From: Neisseria lactamica
GTDB lineage: Bacteria; Pseudomonadota; Gammaproteobacteria; Burkholderiales; Neisseriaceae
DNA length: 5,390 nucleotides
Assembly: GCA_001067655.1 (NCBI GenBank)
Contig: JUNU01000339.1
Span: forward strand, 1-5,390
Reading direction: 5' to 3'
In this document: positions 1 to 4,999 of the stretch, one piece after another
Layout: each line of letters begins with the position of its first letter
Position numbering within the stretch: position 1 is the stretch's first letter
The notes under the pieces: model-generated
Databases searched by the model: none
What the model saw: only the letters and a program-made list of their open reading frames with translations
What the model was told of the DNA's origin: nothing
Program-made: the position numbers and the translations under genes

Positions 1-68
1 CCGCAGACAGTACAGATAGTACGGCAAGGCGAGGTAACGCCGTACTGGTTTAAATTTAATCCACTATA
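1..68 (-). repeat. Correia repeat enclosed element (CREE/NEMIS), partial
   Basis: Read on the minus strand from 68, the segment starts with TATAGTGGATTAAATTTAAA and continues through a GTACGGCGTTACC-type stretch to CTGTCTGCGG, which I recognise as one end of the Neisseria Correia element. The TATAGTGGATTA terminus ends exactly at 68; the other terminus lies outside the window. An internal inverted repeat (AGTACGGC at 18-25, GCCGTACT at 39-46) could form a hairpin. Members of this family are known to carry promoters and to be processed by RNase III when transcribed. It lies about 50 bp upstream of the rpsU promoter and is separated from it by a terminator. Confidence 0.88.
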
Positions 69-73
69 CCACA

Positions 74-116
74 AAGGTCGTCTGAAAACCGCCACTCAAG
101 GTTTTCAGACGACCTT
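74..116. terminator. Uptake-sequence inverted-pair hairpin upstream of rpsU
   Basis: Two 12-mer uptake sequences in opposite orientation (75-86 and 104-115) make a perfect 17-bp stem (74-90 with 100-116) around a 9-nt loop. Such pairs serve as transcription terminators in Neisseria. No strong U-tract follows on the plus strand. It probably ends transcription from the unseen upstream gene or from the Correia element, insulating the rpsU promoter that begins 6 nt later. Confidence 0.75.
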
Positions 117-121
117 CAAAC

Positions 122-150
122 TTGACAGAAACGACGCAATCAAAGATAAT
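122..150 (+). promoter_or_regulatory. Sigma-70-like promoter for rpsU
   Basis: A consensus -35 TTGACA (122-127) is followed by a 17-bp spacer and a -10 GATAAT (145-150), which matches TATAAT at five of six positions. The predicted transcription start is near 157, giving rpsU a leader of about 190 nt. It starts directly after a terminator hairpin, as expected for an independent transcription unit. Confidence 0.75.
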
Positions 151-156
151 CCCGCA

Positions 157-350
157 ATTCATTTGCAGCCGCATCGACGGCATATCCGGCGCCCAAGCCG
201 ACTTGTTAGGAGGTGATGTTTACATCACGGCGCGTATCCCGCCGGTCGCAAGACGCCCGAGATACAAACAACCACTTTTTTACAAACCGCCTTTTTTACT
301 ATTATCCCTTTCGGCGGTTTGAAACCAGAATTTAATTTAAAGGAAATAAA
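157..350 (+). promoter_or_regulatory. Long structured rpsU 5' leader
   Basis: The predicted leader holds no convincing gene. It contains AGGAGGTGAT at 208-217, a 10-nt perfect complement of the usual 16S rRNA 3' end, although no start codon lies at a usable distance; the only nearby ATG (216) overlaps the motif. The 3' half of the motif lies in a small hairpin (GTGATG 213-218 with CATCAC 223-228, UUUA loop). A second inverted repeat (CAAACCGCC 283-291, GGCGGTTTG 313-321) precedes the gene. The gene's own ribosome binding site AAAGGA (339-344) is outside both. A regulatory role is inferred, not shown. Confidence 0.4.
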
Positions 351-563
351 ATGCCTGCAATCCGCGTTAAAGAGAACGAACCCTTCGAAGTAGCCATGCG
401 CCGTTTCAAACGTGCCGTAGAAAAAACCGGTCTGTTGACTGAGCTGCGCGCCCGTGAAGCTTACGAAAAACCAACTACCGAGCGCAAACGCAAAAAAGCC
501 GCAGCCGTAAAACGCCTGCAAAAACGCCTGCGCAGCCAACAACTGCCTCCTAAAATGTACTAA
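351..563 (+). CDS. rpsU: 30S ribosomal protein bS21
   Basis: bS21 is a small basic protein of the 30S platform. It lies close to the 16S rRNA 3' end, where mRNA Shine-Dalgarno pairing occurs, and helps translation initiation. The 70-residue product is full length for the family (E. coli has 71). It begins MPAIRVKENEPFEVAMRRFK, has the invariant YEKPTTERKRKKAAAVKR block at residues 39-56, and ends in a lysine/arginine-rich tail closing with MY. The start is set by AAAGGA 6 nt upstream. In many proteobacteria rpsU heads an operon with dnaG and rpoD; here it is alone, with its own promoter and terminator, and a YqeY-family gene follows. Identification is certain from sequence. Confidence 0.98.
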   Translation: MPAIRVKENEPFEVAMRRFKRAVEKTGLLTELRAREAYEKPTTERKRKKAAAVKRLQKRLRSQQLPPKMY

Positions 564-594
564 ACATCAATTGCAGGTCTGCCCTGTGATGCCG

Positions 595-635
595 AAACAC
601 ACCGCAAGGCTTGACCTGCGGTGTGTTTTGTTTTT
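595..635 (+). terminator. Intrinsic terminator of rpsU
   Basis: A perfect 12-bp stem (595-606 with 617-628) with a 10-nt loop is followed by TG and TTTTT. It begins 32 nt after the rpsU stop codon. The T-tract (631-635) is also the start of the minus-oriented uptake sequence, so the two features overlap. Confidence 0.88.
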
Positions 636-645
636 CAGACGACCT
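634..645 (-). repeat. DNA uptake sequence, AGGTCGTCTGAA type
   Basis: Exact 12-mer on the minus strand. Together with the copy at 820-831 it belongs to a perfect 15-nt inverted repeat (631-645 and 820-834) that brackets the fold-back element. Confidence 0.92.
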
Positions 646-648
646 TTA

Positions 649-810
649 GGAGCTGTCGACATTCAATAGTTTCCGTGTCTTTTTATCCCCCAAGCGGTAT
701 CTTCTGCGTTGGAAATCCTCACAAGGTGTCCAACCTTGTTGCGGTTTCCGCCTTGAATCTTCCGCTTTGTGAACAAAAATCCACTTGGAAAATTAAATGT
801 CGACAGCCCC
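649..810. mobile_element. 162-bp fold-back MITE-like element
   Basis: The ends are inverted repeats: GGAGCTGTCGACATT at 649-663 and the reverse complement of GGGGCTGTCGACATT at 796-810, matching at 14 of 15 positions. Beyond the ends, the whole left half resembles the reverse complement of the right half, with shared blocks such as TTCC, TTTTT, AAGCGG, GGAAA and ACAAGGT in the same order. A 7-bp central hairpin (721-727 with 733-739) lies at the exact midpoint. TA flanks both ends (647-648, 811-812), consistent with a TA target duplication or an extra base pair of the repeat. It encodes no convincing protein. It is not a Correia element, whose ends are TATAGTGGATTA. I do not recognise a named family; the parent transposon is unknown. 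Confidence 0.72.
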
Positions 811-819
811 TAGGATAAT

Positions 820-831
820 AGGTCGTCTGAA
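820..831 (+). repeat. DNA uptake sequence, AGGTCGTCTGAA type
   Basis: Exact 12-mer on the plus strand, 9 bp right of the fold-back element and 25 bp upstream of the small ORF before the YqeY-family gene. It is the partner of the minus copy at 634-645. Confidence 0.92.
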
Positions 832-855
832 AAATAGAGAATCCTCTAAGGCAGT

Positions 856-900
856 ATGTGCAATACCATCTTCCATCTTTTCCTGAAAGTCATCCCATGA
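856..900 (+). CDS. Possible 14-residue upstream ORF coupled to yqeY
   Basis: An ATG at 856 opens a 14-codon frame (MCNTIFHLFLKVIP) whose TGA stop at 898-900 overlaps the ATG of the YqeY-family gene as ATGA. AAGG at 848-851 lies 4 nt upstream, a short but possible ribosome-binding spacing. The downstream start has only a weak site of its own (GAAAG at 885-889), so translation of this peptide could feed ribosomes to the main gene. Such a short frame can easily arise by chance, and conservation is untested. I do not recognise the peptide. Confidence 0.3.
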   Translation: MCNTIFHLFLKVIP

Positions 901-1343
901 GCCTGAAAGCACAATTAACCGAAGACATGAAAACCGCGATGCGTGCCAAAGATCAAATTACTTTGAGCACCATCCGCCTCATCAATGCCGCCATCAAACA
1001 ATTTGAAGTGGACGAACGCACCGAAGCCGATGACGGCAAAGTGATTGCCATCATCACCAAAATGGTCAAACAGCGCAAAGACAGCGCCAACATCTACGCC
1101 GAAGCAGGCCGTCAGGACTTGGCGGACAAAGAAAATGCCGAAATCGAAATCCTGCACCGCTACCTGCCGCAAATGATGTCTGCCGAAGAAATCCGCACTG
1201 CTGTGGAAACCGTAATCGCCATGACCGGGGCTTCCGGAATAGCTGACATGGGCAAAGCCATGGGCGTGTTGAAAACCCAGTTGGCAGGCAAAGCCGATAT
1301 GGGCGAAGTCAATAAAATCCTCAAAGCTGCGCTGACTTCATAA
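897..1343 (+). CDS. GatB/YqeY domain-containing protein
   Basis: This is a stand-alone YqeY-type protein, homologous to the C-terminal tRNA-binding domain of GatB from the Asp/Glu-tRNA amidotransferase. Its precise cellular role is unsettled. I chose ATG 897, giving 148 residues, the usual family size; a longer frame from GTG 858 would add 13 residues not expected in the family. Visible family features are the N-terminal helix with AMRAKD (14-19), TIRLINAAIK (25-34), the MVKQRKDSANIYAEAGRQDL stretch (56-75), ENAEIEILHRYLP (79-91) and the glycine-rich DMGKAMGVLK end region (117-126). It lies next to rpsU, an association seen in other proteobacteria, but is separated here by a terminator and the fold-back element. 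No clear promoter is visible; a lone GATAAT at 814-819 lacks a matching -35. Confidence 0.93.
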   Translation: MSLKAQLTEDMKTAMRAKDQITLSTIRLINAAIKQFEVDERTEADDGKVIAIITKMVKQRKDSANIYAEAGRQDLADKENAEIEILHRYLPQMMSAEEIRTAVETVIAMTGASGIADMGKAMGVLKTQLAGKADMGEVNKILKAALTS

Positions 1344-1380
1344 TTGAATACCGACCGCTTTGGACGGATTCAAAAACAAC

Positions 1381-1427
1381 AAAAAGGTCGTCTGAAAATG
1401 AAATTTCCGTTTTCAGACGACCTTTTT
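1381..1427. terminator. Bidirectional uptake-sequence hairpin terminator
   Basis: Inverted uptake sequences (1385-1396 plus, 1412-1423 minus) build a perfect 18-bp stem (1381-1398 with 1410-1427) around an 11-nt loop. The stem ends in A-runs and T-runs, so it works as an intrinsic terminator in both directions. It lies between the convergent YqeY-family gene and the MFS transporter gene. A second imperfect hairpin (about 1344-1373, TTGAAT and ATTCAA arms with inner CCG/CGG) precedes it on the plus strand. Confidence 0.92.
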
Positions 1428-1438
1428 TACGTTCCGGA

Positions 1439-2761
1439 TTACCGTTTGCCGATATTGCTGAATATCTTGCCCATATCGTTTAAGAAACGGGGTTCGCGCT
1501 GGATCAGGTAAACAATCAAAGGAATATTGCCGATGGCGACGATCAGGTAAAGCAGGGAAATGCTGTCGAACAGCATCAGCAGTACCGCGCTTAAAATGGA
1601 AGCGGACACCATAAATACGCCGTTGATGAGGTTGTTGGCGGCGACGGCGTGGGCGCGGAAGGATTCGCTGCTGGCGGTTTGCAGCCAAGTGTAGAGCGGG
1701 ACGGAGAAGAAGCCGCCGAAGAAGCCGATCAGCGTCATGATGAGCATGACGGGATACGCCATGCCTTGCGACAGGAACCAGGTGATGCCGTTGAGTTCGG
1801 TAAAGCGTTGTCCTTGGGTCAGCCATACCAAAATCAAGCCGAATACGGTCAAACCGGTCGTGCCGACGGTTACCAAGCCCAAGAGCAGGCGTTCGTGGCT
1901 GAGTTTGGCGCACAACACCGAGCCGGCGGCGATGCCGATGGAGAATAGGGTAAGCATGAGGTTGAAGACGCTGTCGTTGCCGCCCAAATGGATTTGCGTG
2001 AAGGTCGGCAGTTGGGTGGTGTAAACCGAGCCGATAAACCAAAACCATGAAATGCCGATGATGGATGTGAAGACGGAATCATATTGCGCGGTTTCGCGCA
2101 GGAGCGCGTGCGTGCCTTTGACGATGTTCCATTCGATTTTCGTGTTGGGGGCTTTGGCGGGGACGTTAGGCATGAAGAAGCTGGTCAACGTGCCGCCGAT
2201 GGCGACGAGCAAGACTAAGATACCGACGACGGAGGGCGGCAAGCCTGCGACGGACGTGCCTAAAATCTGACCGAACAAAATGGCGATGAACGTTCCCGAT
2301 TCGATCAGGCTGTTGCCCATAATCAGCTCTTTGTCGTTGAGGTAATCGGGCAGGATGGCGTATTTCAGCGGGCCGAACAACGTCGATTGAGTGCCCATGC
2401 AAAATAGGCAGATCAAGAGCAGCGGGGCGGACTGGATATAGAAGCCGAACGCCGCCACCGCCATGATGACGATTTCCAATACTTTGATCCATCGCGCCAA
2501 GACGGCTTTGTCGAATTTGGTACTCAGTTGTCCCGACAGCGCGGAAAACAGGAAATACGGCAGGATAAACAGCAACGCGCCCAAGTTCAGCATTTGGCTG
2601 GAGGGCAGGAAGTTGTTTTTGCCCAAACCGTAGAAGCTGATCATCACAAACAGCGCGGTTTTGAACATATTGTCGTTGAACGCGCCCAGAAACTGCGTGC
2701 CGAATAATGGGGCGAAACGGCGGCTGGTCGGGAAATTCAGATTGTCTTTTTTGAGGCTCAT
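1439..2761 (-). CDS. MFS transporter, LplT-like (lysophospholipid transporter family)
   Basis: This is a 440-residue inner-membrane protein of the major facilitator superfamily with about 12 hydrophobic segments. It fits the LplT branch: FLGAFNDNMFKTAL near the N-terminus (24-37), QSTLFGPLKYAILPD (125-139), NSLIESGTFIAILFG (150-164) and VPLYTWLQTASSE followed by VAANNLINGVFM (354-384). E. coli LplT flips lysophospholipids inward for re-acylation by Aas. Here no acyltransferase domain is fused and none is encoded beside it, so the substrate is inferred from family only. The ATG at 2761 overlaps the ccoS stop as ATGA and has no good Shine-Dalgarno sequence, suggesting coupled translation. It is last in the minus-strand operon and ends at the shared hairpin terminator. 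The MFS family is certain; LplT function is moderately likely. Confidence 0.9.
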   Translation of the reverse strand: MSLKKDNLNFPTSRRFAPLFGTQFLGAFNDNMFKTALFVMISFYGLGKNNFLPSSQMLNLGALLFILPYFLFSALSGQLSTKFDKAVLARWIKVLEIVIMAVAAFGFYIQSAPLLLICLFCMGTQSTLFGPLKYAILPDYLNDKELIMGNSLIESGTFIAILFGQILGTSVAGLPPSVVGILVLLVAIGGTLTSFFMPNVPAKAPNTKIEWNIVKGTHALLRETAQYDSVFTSIIGISWFWFIGSVYTTQLPTFTQIHLGGNDSVFNLMLTLFSIGIAAGSVLCAKLSHERLLLGLVTVGTTGLTVFGLILVWLTQGQRFTELNGITWFLSQGMAYPVMLIMTLIGFFGGFFSVPLYTWLQTASSESFRAHAVAANNLINGVFMVSASILSAVLLMLFDSISLLYLIVAIGNIPLIVYLIQREPRFLNDMGKIFSNIGKR

Positions 2762-2955
2762 TTTTCGGATTCTTGTTCTTCTTTTTCTATTTCGTTTTCA
2801 AGCAGCTTGTCGGTGGAATCGTCGTCCATCAGAATGCGGTGTGCCGGTCCTTCGAGATCGTCAAACTGTCCGTTTTTGCCCGACCACCAGAAAAAATAGC
2901 CGATGGCAAACGCCAAAATAATGCTGATGGGCACTAAAATAAACATACTTTCCAT
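2758..2955 (-). CDS. ccoS: cbb3-type cytochrome oxidase assembly protein CcoS
   Basis: CcoS is a small single-pass membrane protein needed to mature the cbb3-type cytochrome c oxidase, the main terminal oxidase of Neisseria. The 65-residue product has an N-terminal membrane segment (about 5-24) followed by WWSGKNGQFDDLEGPAHRIL (23-42), which carries the family hallmark GQFDDLEGPAHRIL, then an acidic DDD and a charged tail. I chose ATG 2955 because GGAG (2963-2966) lies 7 nt upstream and because it overlaps the preceding stop as TGATG; a GTG at 2958 would add one residue. Its 3' end overlaps the transporter gene as ATGA. In many bacteria ccoS sits with ccoGHI; here its neighbours are different, and no other oxidase gene is visible in the window. 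Confidence 0.93.
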   Translation of the reverse strand: MESMFILVPISIILAFAIGYFFWWSGKNGQFDDLEGPAHRILMDDDSTDKLLENEIEKEEQESEK

Positions 2956-3260
2956 CACATCGCTCCGGTCAAATCGGTTAAGACAAAAGTCTGTCCCGAT
3001 ACGGTCAGATATTCGTTGCGCAGCGAGCCGACGGGAGCGTCGTCAAAAAACAGCTCGATACGGTCTTTCACGACGCGCCAATATTGAGGAATCTCGGTTT
3101 GCCCGAAAGGCGCCAAAACCTCCGCCGCCACACCTTCTTCACTTTGCAGCTTGACGGCGAAACGCCCGCTCTGCGGCTGCGTTTCGGATTCGTCATCCGG
3201 CAGCATGATGAAAAAGCCCACATGGGCGCCTTGTTGCGTATGGATACTGAAGTAGTGCAT
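2955..3260 (-). CDS. Conserved-looking hypothetical protein upstream of ccoS
   Basis: This is a soluble, mildly acidic product of about 101 residues beginning MHYFSIHTQQGAHVGFF. It has no membrane segment, signal peptide or motif that I recognise. The alternating hydrophobic and polar pattern (FAVKLQ, YWRVVKDRIELFF, EYLTVSGQTFVLTDL) suggests a beta-rich fold. The frame stays open to a GTG at 3311, with a further ATG at 3302, but that extension is encoded partly by an uptake sequence (ATGTCGTCTGAA, 3291-3302), which is normally intergenic, so I prefer ATG 3260. None of these starts has a strong ribosome binding site. The stop overlaps the ccoS ATG as TGATG, so the two are probably cotranslated, hinting at a link to oxidase assembly or simply shared regulation. 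The gene is likely real; its function is unknown. Confidence 0.75.
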   Translation of the reverse strand: MHYFSIHTQQGAHVGFFIMLPDDESETQPQSGRFAVKLQSEEGVAAEVLAPFGQTEIPQYWRVVKDRIELFFDDAPVGSLRNEYLTVSGQTFVLTDLTGAM

Positions 3261-3290
3261 ATCAAAGAATCTTAAAAGGCTGCCGCTGTT

Positions 3291-3302
3291 TTCAGACGAC
3301 AT
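3291..3302 (-). repeat. DNA uptake sequence core with AT flank
   Basis: The core GTCGTCTGAA is exact on the minus strand (3291-3300). The two preceding bases are AT rather than AG, so the 12-mer reads ATGTCGTCTGAA. It lies at the 5' end of the hypothetical gene before ccoS. Confidence 0.8.
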
Positions 3303-3323
3303 AGTGAACACAAAAACTGTCTA

Positions 3324-3352
3324 AATGTAACAGTTTGACACGCCCCTGCAAA
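3324..3352 (-). promoter_or_regulatory. Candidate promoter for the ccoS operon
   Basis: On the minus strand TTTGCA (3347-3352) is followed after 17 bp by TACATT (3324-3329); each hexamer matches consensus at four of six positions. The start would be near 3317, leaving a leader of about 57 nt to ATG 3260. The evidence is weak, and no clear FNR palindrome was seen nearby. Confidence 0.25.
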
Positions 3353-3482
3353 GGGCTTTGCGCCCCCGCATTCGACAGGTCGTTTGAAAACAAACCGTTT
3401 CCCTTTAAACATCAATATCTTCCTTTATCATCTCCAGCCTGTTCCAGGTCAAACATTAAGCCAAGCAGCCGAACCCATTTTT

Positions 3483-3491
3483 TGCTAGAAT
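3483..3491 (+). promoter_or_regulatory. Extended -10 promoter, probably for ackA
   Basis: TGCTAGAAT is an extended -10 (TGn plus TAGAAT, five of six to consensus) preceded by a T-run. There is no good -35 at 17 bp, as is common for extended -10 promoters. The start would be near 3498, giving ackA a leader of about 290 nt. A weaker alternative is TTGCCG (3579-3584), a 16-bp spacer and GATAAT (3601-3606). Confidence 0.5.
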
Positions 3492-3517
3492 AGCGCGGTT
3501 TACATTCATCAACCGAT

Positions 3518-3529
3518 TTCAGACGACCC
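3518..3529 (-). repeat. DNA uptake sequence core with GG flank
   Basis: The core GTCGTCTGAA is exact on the minus strand (3518-3527), with GG instead of AG in the flanking two bases. It lies about 20 nt downstream of the predicted ackA transcription start. Confidence 0.85.
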
Positions 3530-3586
3530 CGCCGAATCAGCGGCGGCAGAAGCCACACGGAAAGCAACATTCATAAAGTTGCCGCC
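3529..3586 (+). promoter_or_regulatory. Mutually exclusive hairpins in the predicted ackA leader
   Basis: CCGCCG (3529-3534) can pair with CGGCGG (3541-3546) around a 6-nt loop. Alternatively GGCGGCA (3542-3548), which shares the same bases, can pair with TGCCGCC (3580-3586). A T-run (3606-3611) lies about 20 nt further on. The layout resembles an attenuator, but the T-run is too far from the second stem for a standard terminator. Regulation is speculative. Confidence 0.25.
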
Positions 3587-3752
3587 ATTCCGAATGTAAC
3601 GATAATTTTTTCTTTCATAGATTTTACGCCACCAACCAATACGGCACGCCGCGCAGACGCTCGGCGCCGCCCTCAATCGCATCCACTATGCCTGCGGGAG
3701 ATGTTTGGCGGGATATCGACGACAAAGAACAGATTGCCGATGCTGCCTACAC

Positions 3753-3764
3753 AGGTCGTCTGAA
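3753..3764 (+). repeat. DNA uptake sequence, AGGTCGTCTGAA type
   Basis: Exact 12-mer on the plus strand, 20 bp before the ackA start and 6 bp before its ribosome binding site. It is unpaired, so it is not part of a terminator. Confidence 0.92.
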
Positions 3765-3784
3765 ACCTTCAGGAGCCACAACAA

Positions 3785-4981
3785 ATGACCCAAAAACTCA
3801 TCTTAGTTTTGAACTGCGGCAGCTCATCCCTCAAAGGCGCCGTACTGGATAACGACAGCGGCGAAGTCCTGCTCAGCTGCCTTGCCGAAAAACTCAACCT
3901 GCCCGACGCTTACATCACGTTCAAAGTAAACGGCGAAAAACACAAAGTCGACCTGTCTGCCAAGCCCGACCACACCGGCGCAGTTGAAGCGCTGATGGAA
4001 GAACTCAAAGCCCACGGCCTCGACAGCCGCATCGGCGCCATCGGCCACCGCGTCGTCAGCGGCGGCGAACTGTACAGCGAATCCATCCTCGTTGACGACG
4101 AAGTCATCGCCGGCATCGAAAAATGTATTCCGCTCGCTCCGCTGCACAACCCCGCGCACCTCTTGGGTCTGCGTGCCGCACAAAGCATTTTCAAAGGTCT
4201 GCCCAACGTTGTCGTTTTCGACACCGCCTTCCACCAAACCATGCCGGAACATGCCTACACCTACGCTATTCCGCATGAACTGTATGAAAAATACGGCTTG
4301 CGTCGCTATGGCGCACACGGCACCAGCTACCGCTACGTTTCTGATGAAACCGCCCGTTTCCTCGGCAAAGACAAAAAAGACCTGCGCATGGTGATTGCCC
4401 ACTTGGGTAACGGCGCATCTATTACCGCCGTCGCCAACGGCGAATCACGCGATACCAGCATGGGCCTGACCCCGCTGGAAGGCCTCGTGATGGGTACACG
4501 CAGCGGCGACATCGATCCCGCAGTGTTCAGCTTCTTGGCTGAAAATGCCAACATGACCATCACCCAAATCACCGACATGTTGAACAAAAAATCCGGCCTG
4601 CTCGGCTTGTCCGGCCTGTCCAACGACTGCCGTACCATCGAAGAAGAATCCGGCAAAGGCCATCCTGGCGCGAAACTCGCCCTGGACGTCTTCATCTACC
4701 GCCTCGCCAAATACATCGGCAGCATGGCTGTGGCAGCCGGCGGTCTGGACGTACTCGTTTTCACTGGCGGTATCGGCGAAAACTCCGACATCATCCGCGA
4801 ACGCGTACTCGGCTACTTGGGCCTCCTCGGTCTGAAAGCCGACCACGAAGCCAACCTGAAAGCCCGCTTCGGTAACGCAGGCGTGATTACGACTGCCGAC
4901 AGCGCAGCCGTCGCCGTTGTTATCCCGACCAACGAAGAATTGATGATTGCACACGACACCGCCCGTCTGAGCGGCCTGTAA
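3785..4981 (+). CDS. ackA: Acetate kinase
   Basis: AckA interconverts acetate plus ATP and acetyl phosphate plus ADP in the cytoplasm. With phosphotransacetylase it links acetyl-CoA to acetate and yields ATP during overflow metabolism. The product has 398 residues, close to the 400 of E. coli. It shows the N-terminal LVLNCGSSSLK (7-17), GHRVVSGG (87-94), PLHNPAH (119-125), VFDTAFHQTMP (144-154), GAHGTSYRYV (176-185), the nucleotide-site AHLGNG (205-210), MGTRSGDIDP (236-245), FTGGIGENS (326-334) and PTNEE (381-385). By comparison with the Methanosarcina enzyme, N10, R89, H121, D146, H178, R239 and a glutamate at 384 or 385 are the expected active-site residues; all are present. AGGAG (3771-3775) lies 9 nt upstream of ATG 3785. 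No pta gene adjoins, and the gene seems monocistronic, with its own terminator. Confidence 0.98.
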   Translation: MTQKLILVLNCGSSSLKGAVLDNDSGEVLLSCLAEKLNLPDAYITFKVNGEKHKVDLSAKPDHTGAVEALMEELKAHGLDSRIGAIGHRVVSGGELYSESILVDDEVIAGIEKCIPLAPLHNPAHLLGLRAAQSIFKGLPNVVVFDTAFHQTMPEHAYTYAIPHELYEKYGLRRYGAHGTSYRYVSDETARFLGKDKKDLRMVIAHLGNGASITAVANGESRDTSMGLTPLEGLVMGTRSGDIDPAVFSFLAENANMTITQITDMLNKKSGLLGLSGLSNDCRTIEEESGKGHPGAKLALDVFIYRLAKYIGSMAVAAGGLDVLVFTGGIGENSDIIRERVLGYLGLLGLKADHEANLKARFGNAGVITTADSAAVAVVIPTNEELMIAHDTARLSGL

Positions 4982-4999
4982 TACAGCGCATCATCCGAT

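Larger units (their letters stand above)
3412..3618 (-). pseudogene. Possible small membrane-protein gene with in-frame TGA
   Basis: From ATG 3618 the minus strand reads MKEKIIVTFGMAATL, then TGA (3571-3573), then continues in the same frame from ATG 3570 as MLLSVWLLPPLIRRGRLK for 52 codons to a TGA at 3412-3414. Read through, the start would look like a lysine-headed signal anchor followed by a hydrophobic stretch. No good ribosome binding site precedes ATG 3618. The frame contains an uptake sequence and overlaps the plus-strand promoter proposed for ackA, which argues against a real gene. I do not recognise it. Confidence 0.2.
3312..3784. other. Divergent intergenic region between the ccoS operon and ackA
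   Basis: The stretch is about 470 bp without a confident gene. It holds the candidate promoters for both directions, one degenerate uptake sequence (AGGTCGTTTGAA, 3377-3388, one mismatch), two good ones (3518-3529 minus, 3753-3764 plus) and competing GC-rich hairpins at 3529-3586. On the minus strand a short hydrophobic ORF interrupted by one TGA spans 3412-3618. Both strands stay open over roughly 3624-3752. These could be decayed gene fragments or chance. Confidence 0.6.

Noticed and set aside
122..322. 66-residue plus-strand ORF starting at TTG 122
   Set aside because: Its start codon is the -35 box of the rpsU promoter, it has no ribosome binding site, and it runs through leader hairpins.
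216..335. 39-codon ORF from ATG 216 in the rpsU leader
   Set aside because: The ATG overlaps the Shine-Dalgarno-like motif, leaving no spacing for initiation, and the product is not recognisable.
621..818. 65-residue ORF across the fold-back element
   Set aside because: It starts inside the rpsU terminator and is translated from a palindromic repeat; no gene-like features.
814..819. GATAAT as -10 of a promoter for the YqeY-family gene
   Set aside because: No -35-like hexamer at 16-18 bp and no extended -10 TG, so it is unsupported as a separate feature.
858..896. N-terminal extension of the YqeY-family protein from GTG 858
   Set aside because: The 13 extra residues are atypical for the family, while ATG 897 gives the usual N-terminus and length.
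1413..2492. Arginine/histidine-rich ORFs overlapping the MFS gene
   Set aside because: They are out-of-frame shadows of the transporter, with composition typical of wrong-frame translation.
3261..3311. Longer start (GTG 3311 or ATG 3302) for the gene before ccoS
   Set aside because: The extension is partly translated uptake sequence, lacks a ribosome binding site, and would leave almost no leader from the candidate promoter.
3824..4954. Long minus-strand ORFs opposite ackA (192 and 169 residues)
   Set aside because: They are antisense shadows produced by codon bias in ackA; no initiation signals and no recognisable domains.
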